Assembly (NCBI GenBank): GCA_002405525.1
Contig: DHLY01000006.1
Span: 1 to 23,098 of the forward strand
DNA: 23,098 nucleotides
Source: Proteobacteria bacterium UBA4656
GTDB lineage: Bacteria; Pseudomonadota; Gammaproteobacteria; Xanthomonadales; Ahniellaceae
Direction: 5' to 3'
In this document: positions 1 to 7,181 of the stretch, piece by piece
Numbering within the stretch: the stretch's first letter is position 1
Layout of the letters: each line of letters opens with the position of its first letter
The notes under the pieces: generated by a model
The model's database searches: none
Told to the model about the DNA's origin: nothing
Seen by the model: only the letters and a program-made list of their open reading frames with translations
Program-made: the position numbers and the translations under genes

Positions 1-120
1 CGCCAGGGCGGCATTACGGGCGTCGGGACACCTCGCGACCCGAAGGGCGGCAGGATGCCACCCGGGCCGGCTCCGCGCCGTTGGGATCTGGGCAAATGAC
101 GGCGACACCGCGCCCTGGCG
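1..120. repeat. 10-base perfect inverted repeat pair, arms 100 bases apart
   Basis: CGCCAGGGCG at 1-10 and its exact reverse complement CGCCCTGGCG at 111-120. With GC this high a 10-base match over 120 bases may be chance, and no element boundary or coding content goes with it. Confidence 0.25.
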
Positions 121-337
121 CAGCGGACCGGGGGTGTCACCATGGTTCCGCCTCGACGATCGCCAGGACGCAGGCGGTTGACTCGCGAAGTGCGGTTCAC
201 GGGGACCGTCACCAGCATCGTGGGCCGCGCACATGCGCTGCCCGCGCGAAGCACCGGCAGCGGGGACCAGCGCTTCCCGGCGCTGCCGTGAGAGTGGAAC
301 CGGCGTGCCGCCAAAGCCGCAGGACGCGGCCCACGCA

Positions 338-353
338 CCCTGCAGTTGCAGGG
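338..353 (-). terminator. Short hairpin downstream of the aldehyde dehydrogenase
   Basis: CCCTGCAGTTGCAGGG forms a perfect 6-bp stem with an AGTT loop, 34 bases beyond the stop of the minus-strand aldehyde dehydrogenase. There is no T-run after it, so it is not a classical intrinsic terminator. It could instead stabilise the 3' end of the transcript. Confidence 0.3.
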
Positions 354-386
354 ACCCGAGCCGACCGCGACCGCACGTTCTCCGGA

Positions 387-1811
387 TCAGCGGGTCAGGA
401 ACTTCACCAGCGCGTTGGCCAGCGCGCGGTACGGCGGGCGCATCAGGGCCATCGAGGACAGGCGCGCCTGGTACATCACCGGCTTCTGCTTGCTGAAGGT
501 GAGGAACCCTTCCTTCGCGTGGTAGTGGCCCATGCCGGACGGGCCCACGCCGCCGAAGGGCAGCTTCGACTGCGCGATGTGCAGCAGGGTGTCGTTGACG
601 GTCACGCCACCGGCGACCGTGCGGTCGAGCACGGTCTGCGTGCGGTAGCCGTCGTGGTCGAAGTGGTACAGCGCGAGCGGACGCGGGCGCGCGTTGATGT
701 AGTCGATGGCGGCGGTCACTGAAGGCACGGCGACGATCGGCATCACCGGGCCGAACAGTTCCTCCTGCATGACCTTGCAGTCGTCGGGGGCATCCAGCAC
801 CAGGGTCGGCGCCAACACGCGCTTGGACGCATCGCCCTCGGCGAGTTCGACCACCGTGGCACCGCGCTCGCGCGCCTCGGCCAGCCAGCCGACGAGGCGC
901 TGGAACTGGCGCTCGTTGACCACGCTGGTGTAGTCGGGGTTGTCCTTGAGGTTCGGATAGCGGCGCACCACGTATTCGCGCATCTCCTCCACGAACAGCG
1001 GGATGCGCTCGCGGTCCATCAGCACGTAGTCGGTGGCGATGCAGGTCTGGCCGGCGTTGAGCCACTTGCCGGCGGCGATGCGCGCCACCGCGGTCTTGAG
1101 CGGATAGTCCGGGGCGATGATCGCCGGCGACTTGCCGCCGAGTTCCAGCGTGACCGGCACCAGGTTCTTCGCCGCCGCCGCCATCACCTTCCGGCCGACC
1201 TCGGTCGAGCCGGTGAAGAACAGGTGGTCGAAGGGCAGCGCGGCGAAGGCCGCGGCGATCTCCGGCCCGCCCAGGACGGTCGCCACGCGCTCCTCGGGAA
1301 AGACCTCGGCCAGCAGGGCCTTGAGCAGTTCGCTGGTGCGCGGCGTGTGCTCCGAGGGCTTGAGCATCACGTGGTTGCCGGCGCCGATCGCCGCCGCCAG
1401 CGGCATCAGGGCCAGGTTCACCGGGTAGTTCCACGGGGCGATGATGCCGACCACGCCCAGCGGCTGGTGGCGCACCTCGGTGGTGGCCGGCCAGAACAAC
1501 CAGTCCGCCAGCCCGCGGCGACCGCGCATCCAGCTGCGCAGACGCGCGCGGATGTGGTCGATTTCCGACAGCACCGTCATGCCGTCGGTGAGCAACGACT
1601 CGTGGCGGGAGCGCCGCCCGAAGTCGGCCGACATCGCGCCGACGAAGTCGTCAAGCCGCGCCTTGAAGCGCTCGCGCAGCCGCTCGAGGTCGTCCATCCG
1701 CTGGCGGTAGGACGGCACCGCGCGCTGCTGCGCAGCGCGCTGCCTGACCCGCAGGGCCTCCAGCGGGTCGAAACCGGCGGTGGCGACGATGGGCTTGAGC
1801 TGGGCATTCAT
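387..1811 (-). CDS. Coniferyl-aldehyde-dehydrogenase-type NAD(P)-dependent aldehyde dehydrogenase
   Basis: This 474-residue protein should oxidise aldehydes to carboxylic acids with NAD(P) in the cytoplasm. Visible motifs are the PWN motif with Asn128 (oxyanion hole), KPSEHTP from Lys151 (cofactor binding), FTGSTEVG (199-206), LELGGKSP with general base Glu223, and GQTCIATDY with nucleophile Cys257. The short form, lacking part of the long N-terminal region of classical family members, and the C-terminal PFGGVGPSGMGHYH stretch match the group annotated as coniferyl aldehyde dehydrogenases. That group also includes enzymes acting on fatty and other aromatic aldehydes, so the substrate is not settled. 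I chose ATG 1811. The frame stays open upstream to 2087, but that part reads as non-protein and would overlap the divergent gene at 1950. It stands alone on this strand with a promoter-like TATGAT 28 bases upstream. Confidence 0.93.
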   Translation of the reverse strand: MNAQLKPIVATAGFDPLEALRVRQRAAQQRAVPSYRQRMDDLERLRERFKARLDDFVGAMSADFGRRSRHESLLTDGMTVLSEIDHIRARLRSWMRGRRGLADWLFWPATTEVRHQPLGVVGIIAPWNYPVNLALMPLAAAIGAGNHVMLKPSEHTPRTSELLKALLAEVFPEERVATVLGGPEIAAAFAALPFDHLFFTGSTEVGRKVMAAAAKNLVPVTLELGGKSPAIIAPDYPLKTAVARIAAGKWLNAGQTCIATDYVLMDRERIPLFVEEMREYVVRRYPNLKDNPDYTSVVNERQFQRLVGWLAEARERGATVVELAEGDASKRVLAPTLVLDAPDDCKVMQEELFGPVMPIVAVPSVTAAIDYINARPRPLALYHFDHDGYRTQTVLDRTVAGGVTVNDTLLHIAQSKLPFGGVGPSGMGHYHAKEGFLTFSKQKPVMYQARLSSMALMRPPYRALANALVKFLTR

Positions 1812-1839
1812 GGCGGGCCGTCCCGATGCGCGGGAGCCG

Positions 1840-1845
1840 ATCATA
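1840..1845 (-). promoter_or_regulatory. Candidate -10 element for the aldehyde dehydrogenase
   Basis: Read on the minus strand this is TATGAT, five of six matches to the sigma70 -10 consensus, ending 28 bases before ATG 1811. No good -35 lies 16-18 bases upstream (GC-rich triplets there), so the call is tentative. Confidence 0.35.
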
Positions 1846-1889
1846 CGCGACCACAACGCCGCGGCGGCGGACCGCTTCCACGCCCGGTG

Positions 1890-1927
1890 TTGACAGTGAG
1901 CCGCGATTCGTCTACATATGCATGCAT
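1890..1927 (+). promoter_or_regulatory. Candidate promoter of the PspA/flotillin operon with an overlapping palindrome
   Basis: A perfect TTGACA (1890-1895) is followed after 17 bases by TACATA (1913-1918, weak -10), with ATG of the first operon gene at 1950. The perfect 10-base palindrome ATGCATGCAT (1918-1927) begins at the end of the -10 and covers the expected start of transcription. Such a position suits an operator. The AT-rich tract stands out in otherwise GC-rich DNA. Binding by the first gene product is inference only. Confidence 0.5.
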
Positions 1928-1949
1928 TCGACAACGACTGCAGACGCCG

Positions 1950-2459
1950 ATGTCCGGCAAGAGCGTGACCATCAGTGCCCGCATCGCGGAGGAAGACGCG
2001 GAGTTCCTCGCGCTCCTCGACCTGCCCGGCGCGGGCACGCCGAGCGAGAAGATCCGCGCGCTGATCGCGCAGGCGCGTTCGCGCCATTCCGAGGGGCGCA
2101 CGTACGAGGCGAGCCTGACCCTGTTGCGTGACCTGCTGGAGCCCTCCGCACAGGCGCTACGCGCGCGGGAGATGGCGACCCGGCAGCGTTCCGAACTGCT
2201 CGCGGACACGCTCTACTGGCTGCCCGACCTGGTCGCCCTGCTGGTCAGTGGGCCGCCGAACAAGGCGCGCCCCGGCGACCTGCTCGAGTTCGAAGCGGCC
2301 GTCTCGCAACGTGTCTTCCATTTCATCGAGGCCATGCTGCGCCTCGCCGTGACCTCCAAGGCGCCTTGCTACAACCCCGACGTGATGTCGGCAGGGCTGT
2401 CGGGGACGCTGGAGCTTGCGCAGCTGATCCTTGCCAACCGCTCATCCAAGAGGGAGTGA
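1950..2459 (+). CDS. Uncharacterised 169-residue protein, possible ribbon-helix-helix regulator heading the PspA/flotillin operon
   Basis: I do not recognise a named family. Residues 3-45 begin with a short strand-like segment (KSVTISARI) followed by two predicted helices (EEDAEFLALL, then TPSEKIRALIAQARSR). This is the outline of a CopG/Arc-type ribbon-helix-helix DNA-binding domain, though the match is by eye. The remaining 120 residues are mostly helical, with an amphipathic stretch around YWLPDLVALLVSG. There is no signal peptide or clear membrane helix. The stop is two bases before the pspA start, so the two are almost certainly co-transcribed. A protein of this kind at the head of the operon, with a palindrome in the promoter, would fit an autoregulator or a PspA partner. 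ATG 1950 is the only ATG in a sensible position, and no strong Shine-Dalgarno sequence precedes it. Confidence 0.8.
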   Translation: MSGKSVTISARIAEEDAEFLALLDLPGAGTPSEKIRALIAQARSRHSEGRTYEASLTLLRDLLEPSAQALRAREMATRQRSELLADTLYWLPDLVALLVSGPPNKARPGDLLEFEAAVSQRVFHFIEAMLRLAVTSKAPCYNPDVMSAGLSGTLELAQLILANRSSKRE

Positions 2460-2461
2460 CG

Positions 2462-3133
2462 ATGTCCGAGACCATTGCAACTCGCGTCAGCCGACTGATC
2501 AGCGGCAGCGTCAACGCCTTGATCGATGCGGTCGAGAACGCCGCGCCGGAAATGGTGCTGGAGCAAGCGATCCGCGAGATCGACGCCGCCGGCGACGAGG
2601 TCCGGGCGGAGCTCGGGCGGGTGATCGCCACCCGCCATCTGGCCAACAAGCGCCTGATGGACGAGAACGCCCGCCATGCGGAGCTCACGCAGCAGATCGA
2701 CGTCGCCGTCGGCCAGCAGCGCGACGATCTCGCCGAGGCGGCGATCGCACGCCAGATGGACATCGAGGCCCAGCTGCCGGTGCTGCAGTCGACGATCGCC
2801 GATGCGGCGGCGAAGCAGAAGGAACTCGAGGGCTACACGGCCGCGCTGCAGGGACGGCGCCGGGAAATGGAGGCCGAGCTCGACAACTTCCGCGCCGCGA
2901 AGCGGCGCGAGGCGACGATCGCGGCCGGCGGCAGCGCGACGGGCGGCGACGGTGGCGTCGCCAAGCGGGTCGCCGACGCCGAGGGCGCCTTCGCGCGCGT
3001 GCTTTCGCGCGCGGGCGTGCCGACGCGCCCCGGCAGCGGCGGCGACGCGGCCAAGCTGGCCGAACTCGAGGACCTCGCGCGTCGCAACCGCATCCGTGAG
3101 CGCCTCGAAGCCGCGAAGGCCGGCAAGTCCTGA
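2462..3133 (+). CDS. pspA: PspA/IM30 family membrane-stress protein
   Basis: This 223-residue protein belongs to the PspA/IM30 (Vipp1) family, peripheral inner-membrane proteins that assemble into large oligomers and protect damaged membranes. An N-terminal amphipathic helix (about residues 1-25) is followed by the family-typical segment NALIDAVENAAPEMVLEQA and long coiled-coil helices to about residue 155. A Gly-rich linker (GGSATGGDGG) and a short C-terminal helical segment end the protein. No transmembrane helix is seen, as expected. Start ATG 2462 has GGGAG five bases upstream, overlapping the stop region of the preceding gene. No pspF, pspB or pspC is nearby. The linkage to YqiJ- and flotillin-type genes instead indicates the PspA-SPFH form of the stress module. 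The exact client of this paralogue is unknown. Confidence 0.88.
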   Translation: MSETIATRVSRLISGSVNALIDAVENAAPEMVLEQAIREIDAAGDEVRAELGRVIATRHLANKRLMDENARHAELTQQIDVAVGQQRDDLAEAAIARQMDIEAQLPVLQSTIADAAAKQKELEGYTAALQGRRREMEAELDNFRAAKRREATIAAGGSATGGDGGVAKRVADAEGAFARVLSRAGVPTRPGSGGDAAKLAELEDLARRNRIRERLEAAKAGKS

Positions 3134-3164
3134 CGCGGTCGCGGCGCACCGCGTCGGTGACACA

Positions 3165-3184
3165 GCGCCCGGGCGACCGGGCGC
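3165..3184 (+). repeat. Perfect 8-bp hairpin with a GCGA tetraloop inside the operon
   Basis: GCGCCCGG and CCGGGCGC flank GCGA, which fits the GNRA tetraloop pattern. It lies in the 74-base gap between pspA and yqiJ. No T-run follows, so full termination is unlikely. It may mark an RNA processing or stability point that sets different levels of PspA and the downstream membrane proteins. Confidence 0.55.
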
Positions 3185-3207
3185 CCCATCCCCCAGGGCG
3201 CTAGTCG

Positions 3208-3861
3208 ATGCTGGAATTCCTTGCTGCACCGGACAACCTGCCGTTCTCGGTCGCGCTGGCGATCACGATCCTGATGGTCCTGGTCGAGGCGATCGGCTTC
3301 CTGTTCGGGCTGAGCGGCGTCGACCTGCTCGACGGCCTGGCGCCGGAGCACGATGCGGCGGGCGCGGAGCTCGCGGGCGCCTCGCTGGCCGATCGCTTCA
3401 TGGGCTGGCTGCAGTTCGGCCGGGTGCCGGTGCTGATCCTGCTGGTGACCTTCCTCGCCGCCTACTCGGTGATCGGGCTCGGCCTGCAGGCGCTGGCGGC
3501 GCGATTGTTCGGCGCTCCGTTGCCGGGCCTGCTGATGGCCTTCGCCGTGATCCCGCTGGCGCTGCCGCCGGTGCGGCTGTTCGGCTTGGGGCTGGCCCGG
3601 GTGCTGCCGCGCGACGAGACCACGGTGGTGTCCCGCGATTCGCTGGTCGGCCGCATGGCGACGGTAGTGATCGGCGAGGCGCGCCACGGCTCGCCGGCGC
3701 AGGCGCGCGTCAAGGACCAGCATGGCCTCACCCACTACCTGATGCTGGAACCCGACGTCGCGCCCGACGTGTTCCGTGCCGGAGACAGCGTCCTGCTGGT
3801 ATCGCGCCACGGTCCGACCTACCGCGCGATCCGGACCGACAACCCCTCGCTGAACCCCTGA
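3208..3861 (+). CDS. yqiJ: YqiJ-type inner-membrane protein with C-terminal OB-fold domain
   Basis: The 217-residue protein has three probable membrane helices (about 13-35, 72-97 and 105-131), then a soluble beta-rich domain (about 138-210). That domain includes SLVGRMATVVIGEARHG and AGDSVLLVSRHG, which fit the OB-fold/NfeD-like domain of the YqiJ family. Proteins of this type are encoded next to flotillins (E. coli yqiJ-yqiK; B. subtilis yuaF-floT) and are thought to interact with the flotillin scaffold. ATG 3208 follows a 74-base gap after pspA. The stop lies 13 bases before the flotillin ATG, with the flotillin ribosome binding site starting at this gene's stop codon. I assign the family from topology and neighbourhood as well as sequence. 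Confidence 0.85.
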   Translation: MLEFLAAPDNLPFSVALAITILMVLVEAIGFLFGLSGVDLLDGLAPEHDAAGAELAGASLADRFMGWLQFGRVPVLILLVTFLAAYSVIGLGLQALAARLFGAPLPGLLMAFAVIPLALPPVRLFGLGLARVLPRDETTVVSRDSLVGRMATVVIGEARHGSPAQARVKDQHGLTHYLMLEPDVAPDVFRAGDSVLLVSRHGPTYRAIRTDNPSLNP

Positions 3862-3874
3862 AAGGAGCCTGTTG

Positions 3875-5671
3875 ATGGACCTCTTGAACGACCTCGGCAT
3901 CTGGGGCGTGCTGATTCCGGCCATCGTCGGCCTGATGCTGCTCCTGTTCGTGCTGTTCGTGGTCTCGCGCCTGTACACCCGCGCGTCGAAGGAGACCAGT
4001 TGGGTGCGCACCGGCTTCGGTGGCCAGAAGGTGATCATGAACGGCGGCACCCTGGTCTTCCCGGTGCTGCACGAGCTGATCCCGGTCAACATGAACACGC
4101 TCAAGCTCGACGTGCACCGCGCCAAGGACCAAGCCCTGATCACCCGCGACCGCATGCGGGTGGACGTCACGGCGGAATTCTTCGTCCGCGTGCAGCCGAC
4201 CGAGGAGTCGATCGCCAACGCCGCCCAGACCCTCGGCCGCAAGACGATCCAGCCCGAACAGCTGAAGGACCTGGTGGAAGGCAAGTTCGTCGACGCGCTG
4301 CGTTCGGTCGCGGCCGAGATGGGGATGGAGGAGCTGCACGAGCAGCGCACGCTGTTCGTGCAGAAGGTGCAGCAGGTCGTCAGCGAGGACCTGCTGAAGA
4401 ACGGCCTCGAGCTGGAGTCGGTCTCGCTGACCGGCCTCGACCAGACCGGGCGCGAGTTCTTCAACCCCAACAACGCCTTCGACGCCGAGGGCTTGATGAA
4501 GCTGACCGAGGCGATTGAGCTGCGCCGCAAGAAGCGCAATGAAATCGAGCAGGAGACCGAGGTGCAGGTACAAACCAAGAACCTGGAGGCCGTGCAGGCC
4601 AAGCTGCAGCTGGAGCGCGAGCAGGAGTACGCGAAACTCGCCCAGCAGCGCGAGATCGAGATCCGCAAGGCGCAACAGCAGGCAGAGATCGCCAGCGAGC
4701 AGGCAGCCAAGACGCGCGAGGCCGAGCAGGCCAAGATCGCTGCCCAGCAGCAGATCGATCAGTCGCGCATCCAGGCCGAACGCAGCGTCGAGGAGCAGCG
4801 CATCGCGATGGCGCAGCAGCTCAAGGAACGCGACGTGGTGAAGCAGAAGATGGTCGAGCTGGCCGAACAGGACCGGGCGATCGCGGTGGCCGAGAAGTCA
4901 CGCGCGCAGTCGGAGGCGCAGGCGGCCGCGGATGCCGCGCGCGCGCAGGCTGTGCGCGCCGCCGAGCAGGTCGAGACCGTGCGCGAGGTCGAGAAGGCCG
5001 ACCGCCAGAAGCGCATCGAACTGGTCGAGGCGGCGAAGGAGGCCGAGCGCGAGCAGATCGCGATCACCATCGCCGCGCAGGCCGAAAAGCAGGCGGCGGA
5101 AGAGAAGGCGGACGCGATCCGCACCCTCGCGACGGCGAACGCCGACCAGAAGCGCATCGAGGCCGAGGCCGAGGCCACTGCGGAGAAGCTGCGCGCGGAC
5201 GCGGCTCAGGCCCGTTACGACGTCGATGCCGTCGGCCAGCGCAAGCTCAACGAGGCGGCGAACACGCTGTCGGCCGAGCAGATCGCGATGCAGATCCGGA
5301 TGGCGATCCTGCGCCACCTGCCCGACATCATCCGCGAGAGCGTCAAGCCGATGGAGCAGATCGACGGGATCCGCATCGTGCACGTCGACGGGCTCAACCC
5401 GGGTGGCGGGGCGGCCGGCGGCAGCCCGGAGCCGGGCGCGTCGGCACTCGGCCAGGGCAACCTCGCGGAGCAGGTCGTCGCCAGCGCACTGCGCTACCGC
5501 GCGCAAGCGCCGCTGATCGACGGGCTGATGCGCGAACTGGGCCTGTCCGGCGGGGATCTCGCCGGATTGACGAGCGCCGCCGCGGACGCCGCGCCGGCCG
5601 ACGAGCAGGAGCGTCGCCGGCGCAAGCTCGACGAGCTGACCCGTGGCAAGGACACCAAATCAGAAGGATAG
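3875..5671 (+). CDS. yqiK: Flotillin/YqiK-type SPFH membrane scaffold protein
   Basis: A 598-residue flotillin-like protein. An N-terminal membrane helix (about 10-31) is followed by the SPFH domain (about 40-205, with VDVTAEFFVRVQPTEESI in its core). A very long Glu/Ala/Gln/Lys-rich coiled coil (about 212-460) precedes the flotillin C-terminal region with HLPDIIRESVKPMEQI. A Gly-rich linker and a helical tail complete it. Flotillins form ring-like oligomers on the inner membrane that organise membrane domains and fluidity. The ORF can begin at TTG 3872, but AAAGGAG at 3861-3867 is seven bases before ATG 3875, which I take as the start. Length is somewhat above the E. coli YqiK size, mostly in the tail. 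Four bases separate its stop from the next ATG. Confidence 0.93.
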   Translation: MDLLNDLGIWGVLIPAIVGLMLLLFVLFVVSRLYTRASKETSWVRTGFGGQKVIMNGGTLVFPVLHELIPVNMNTLKLDVHRAKDQALITRDRMRVDVTAEFFVRVQPTEESIANAAQTLGRKTIQPEQLKDLVEGKFVDALRSVAAEMGMEELHEQRTLFVQKVQQVVSEDLLKNGLELESVSLTGLDQTGREFFNPNNAFDAEGLMKLTEAIELRRKKRNEIEQETEVQVQTKNLEAVQAKLQLEREQEYAKLAQQREIEIRKAQQQAEIASEQAAKTREAEQAKIAAQQQIDQSRIQAERSVEEQRIAMAQQLKERDVVKQKMVELAEQDRAIAVAEKSRAQSEAQAAADAARAQAVRAAEQVETVREVEKADRQKRIELVEAAKEAEREQIAITIAAQAEKQAAEEKADAIRTLATANADQKRIEAEAEATAEKLRADAAQARYDVDAVGQRKLNEAANTLSAEQIAMQIRMAILRHLPDIIRESVKPMEQIDGIRIVHVDGLNPGGGAAGGSPEPGASALGQGNLAEQVVASALRYRAQAPLIDGLMRELGLSGGDLAGLTSAAADAAPADEQERRRRKLDELTRGKDTKSEG

Positions 5672-5675
5672 CCCC

Positions 5676-5921
5676 ATGGCGACACCGAAGAGCTACCTCG
5701 AGATCAGTCACGAGTCGGTCAAGGTCTTCACCGACGACGGCACGCTCGACCTGCACAAGCTCGTTTTCCCGCTGGGCATCGCGCTGCGGGATGGTGTGAT
5801 CGACGACGACGAAAAGCGCGTGCTGGGACGGATCTTCAAGGAGGCCGAGAAGGGCAGGCTCGAACCCCGGGTGCAGGAACGCATCGCGGAGGTGCGTCGC
5901 AAGCACGCCATCCCGGCGTGA
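5676..5921 (+). CDS. Small uncharacterised protein ending the flotillin operon
   Basis: An 81-residue soluble protein with no signal peptide or membrane helix. I do not recognise a named family. The N-terminal half looks beta-rich (KSYLEISHESVKVFTDDG). The second half carries an acidic segment (DGVIDDDEKRVLGRIF) followed by a basic helix. The acidic turn recalls TerB-like or EF-hand-like stretches that can bind a metal ion, but that is only a resemblance. The frame is open from 5643, overlapping the flotillin end. ATG 5676 is preferred because AGAAGGA (5662-5668) sits seven bases upstream, and the protein-like sequence starts there. The four-base gap to the flotillin stop makes co-translation likely, so a role with the flotillin/PspA module is a reasonable inference. 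Confidence 0.8.
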   Translation: MATPKSYLEISHESVKVFTDDGTLDLHKLVFPLGIALRDGVIDDDEKRVLGRIFKEAEKGRLEPRVQERIAEVRRKHAIPA

Positions 5922-5991
5922 GCGGATCGACTGGGGATCGGTCGACGGGCGATTGCCGGTAGACTCGTCGGATCGTTCCGGGCACGACGGC

Positions 5992-6552
5992 ATGAATCTC
6001 CGCCCCTACCGCGACCACCTCCCGAAACTCGGCCAGCGCGTCTACGTCGACCCGGCCGCCACGGTGATCGGCGACGTGGAGCTGGGCGACGACGTGTCGG
6101 TGTGGCCGGGTTGCGTGATCCGCGGCGACGTCAACCACATTCGGATCGGCGCGCGCACCAATGTGCAAGACGGCAGCATCGTGCACGTCACCCACGACGG
6201 ACCCTACACGCGACCCGGCGGGTTTCCGACCATTGTTGGCGCCGACTGCACGATCGGCCATGCGGTGGTGCTGCACGCGTGCACAATCGAGGATGCGGTG
6301 CTGGTCGGCATGCACGCCACCGTGCTCGACGGTGCCATGATCCGCAAGCACGGCTTCCTCGCCGCCGGTGCGGTGCTGGCACCCGGCAAGGAAATCGGCG
6401 AACGAGAGCTGTGGGTGGGCAATCCCGCGCGCCTGGCGCGCATGCTCAGCGACCGCGAGGTCGAGCAGCTCTGGTACTCGGCCGCGCACTACGTGAAGCT
6501 CAAGGACGAGTACCTCGCCGCCGAACCATTCAGCCCGCCCCGCCGCGGGTGA
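5992..6552 (+). CDS. Gamma carbonic anhydrase-like left-handed beta-helix protein
   Basis: The 186-residue protein shows hexapeptide-type repeats from about residue 20 to 150 (VIGDVELGDDVSVWPG, CVIRGDVNHIRIG, VVLHACTIEDAVLVG). It has the expected metal-binding histidines His65, His90 and His95 in SIVHVTH and IGHAVVLH. It matches the YrdA/CaiE-like gamma carbonic anhydrase family, which forms trimers with zinc or iron between subunits. Many family members have no measurable hydration activity, so the real substrate is uncertain. ATG 5992 begins the family-like sequence. A TTG at 5953 would add 13 residues without family character. The gene lies 70 bases after the flotillin operon with a TAGACT motif (5960-5965) that could be its own -10. 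Its last 23 bases overlap the 3' end of the convergent YkgJ-type gene. Confidence 0.92.
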   Translation: MNLRPYRDHLPKLGQRVYVDPAATVIGDVELGDDVSVWPGCVIRGDVNHIRIGARTNVQDGSIVHVTHDGPYTRPGGFPTIVGADCTIGHAVVLHACTIEDAVLVGMHATVLDGAMIRKHGFLAAGAVLAPGKEIGERELWVGNPARLARMLSDREVEQLWYSAAHYVKLKDEYLAAEPFSPPRRG

Positions 6553-6853
6553 ATGGCGGCGCCGTCGCGGCCTCCAGTGCCGCGATGTTCGCCAGCGCCT
6601 CGGCAGCCGAGGCACCGCACATGGCCGGCTCCGGGCGCAAGCTTGCGCATACCACGGGGCGCGCAGGGTCGCCGAACACGGCACAGCGATTGTCGGTGGT
6701 CAGTTGCGCGCAGCGTACGCCGGCGGGTTTGCCCTCGGGCATGCCAGGGATCGGCGAGGAGATCGACAGCGCGATGCAACACGCACCGCAGCCGCTGCGG
6801 CACGCATAACGGCCGCCGCCCGCTTCCAGCAACGGGCCGGTGAGCTTGCCCAT
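6530..6853 (-). CDS. YkgJ-type cysteine cluster protein
   Basis: A 107-residue protein with eight cysteines in the spacing seen in YkgJ-family (zinc- or iron-chelating cysteine cluster) proteins: Cys18, Cys22, Cys25 and Cys26 (CRSGCGACC), then Cys48 (PAGVRC), Cys57 (NRCAVF), Cys69 (PVVC) and Cys79. The family is widespread and its function is poorly known; metal binding is inferred. ATG 6853 is taken as the start because the family motif begins 18 residues later. An earlier in-frame start would overlap the DUF952 gene and adds non-family residues. The gene lies 13 bases after the DUF952 gene and probably shares its transcript with aroE. Its 3' end overlaps the gamma carbonic anhydrase-like gene on the other strand by 23 bases. 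Confidence 0.87.
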   Translation of the reverse strand: MGKLTGPLLEAGGGRYACRSGCGACCIALSISSPIPGMPEGKPAGVRCAQLTTDNRCAVFGDPARPVVCASLRPEPAMCGASAAEALANIAALEAATAPPFTRGGAG

Positions 6854-6866
6854 GGCGGCCTTCGGA

Positions 6867-7181
6867 TCAGGCGTCGGGGTCGAAGGGGTCGGCGGCCAGC
6901 ACCGCGGCCAGCGGGATCGGTCCAAAGACGTGCGGATAGAGGTCCCTGCTGGCCTCGCTCCACTCGAAGACCAGCAGCGGGCGCAGGGCTTCGACATCCA
7001 GCGTCAGGCGCACGCGCGGACCGCCGCCGCGCAGATGGCGGGCCACCACGCCGGCCACCTGGTCGGCGGTCGCGGCGTGAATGAAGCCTTCCACGGTCAG
7101 CGCGGGCGGCGCGTACTCTCCACGCGCACGCGCTCCCTGCCAGTCGGCCGGCGCGGCGAAGTGGAAGATCGGCCCGCTCAT
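6867..7181 (-). CDS. DUF952 family protein
   Basis: A 104-residue soluble protein with the DUF952 pattern: an opening IFHFAAPADW, then EGFIHAATADQV (31-42) and near the end YPHVFGPIPLAAV (82-94). The family has a fold related to ADP-ribosyltransferase-like glutathione S-transferase C-terminal-type annotations in databases, but no reaction is established, so I give no function. Its ATG overlaps the aroE stop in an ATGA arrangement (7178-7181), which indicates translational coupling to aroE. No signal peptide or membrane helix is present. Confidence 0.87.
   Translation of the reverse strand: MSGPIFHFAAPADWQGARARGEYAPPALTVEGFIHAATADQVAGVVARHLRGGGPRVRLTLDVEALRPLLVFEWSEASRDLYPHVFGPIPLAAVLAADPFDPDA

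Larger units (their letters stand above)
1..386. other. Left-edge region without a convincing gene
   Basis: I find no protein-like reading frame that stays within this stretch. The frames that are open here run on into the antisense of the aldehyde dehydrogenase gene and read as Arg/Pro/Gly-rich translations typical of out-of-frame high-GC DNA. Two small structures are visible: a perfect 10-base inverted repeat (1-10 with 111-120) and a short hairpin at 338-353 just past the aldehyde dehydrogenase stop. The region may be the 3' flank of that gene plus part of the spacer to a gene outside the window. Confidence 0.6.

Noticed and set aside
81..722. Plus-strand frame entering from the left-edge region
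   Set aside because: It runs through the antisense of the aldehyde dehydrogenase and has no protein-like composition.
3872..3874. TTG as the flotillin start
   Set aside because: The adjacent ATG 3875 has the better spacing to AAAGGAG, and the extra residue adds nothing.
2833..4734. A 633-codon minus-strand open frame antisense to pspA, yqiJ and flotillin
   Set aside because: Its Ser/Arg/Cys-rich and His/Gln-rich translation mirrors the codon bias of the sense genes, which have clear family motifs. It is a GC-driven shadow.
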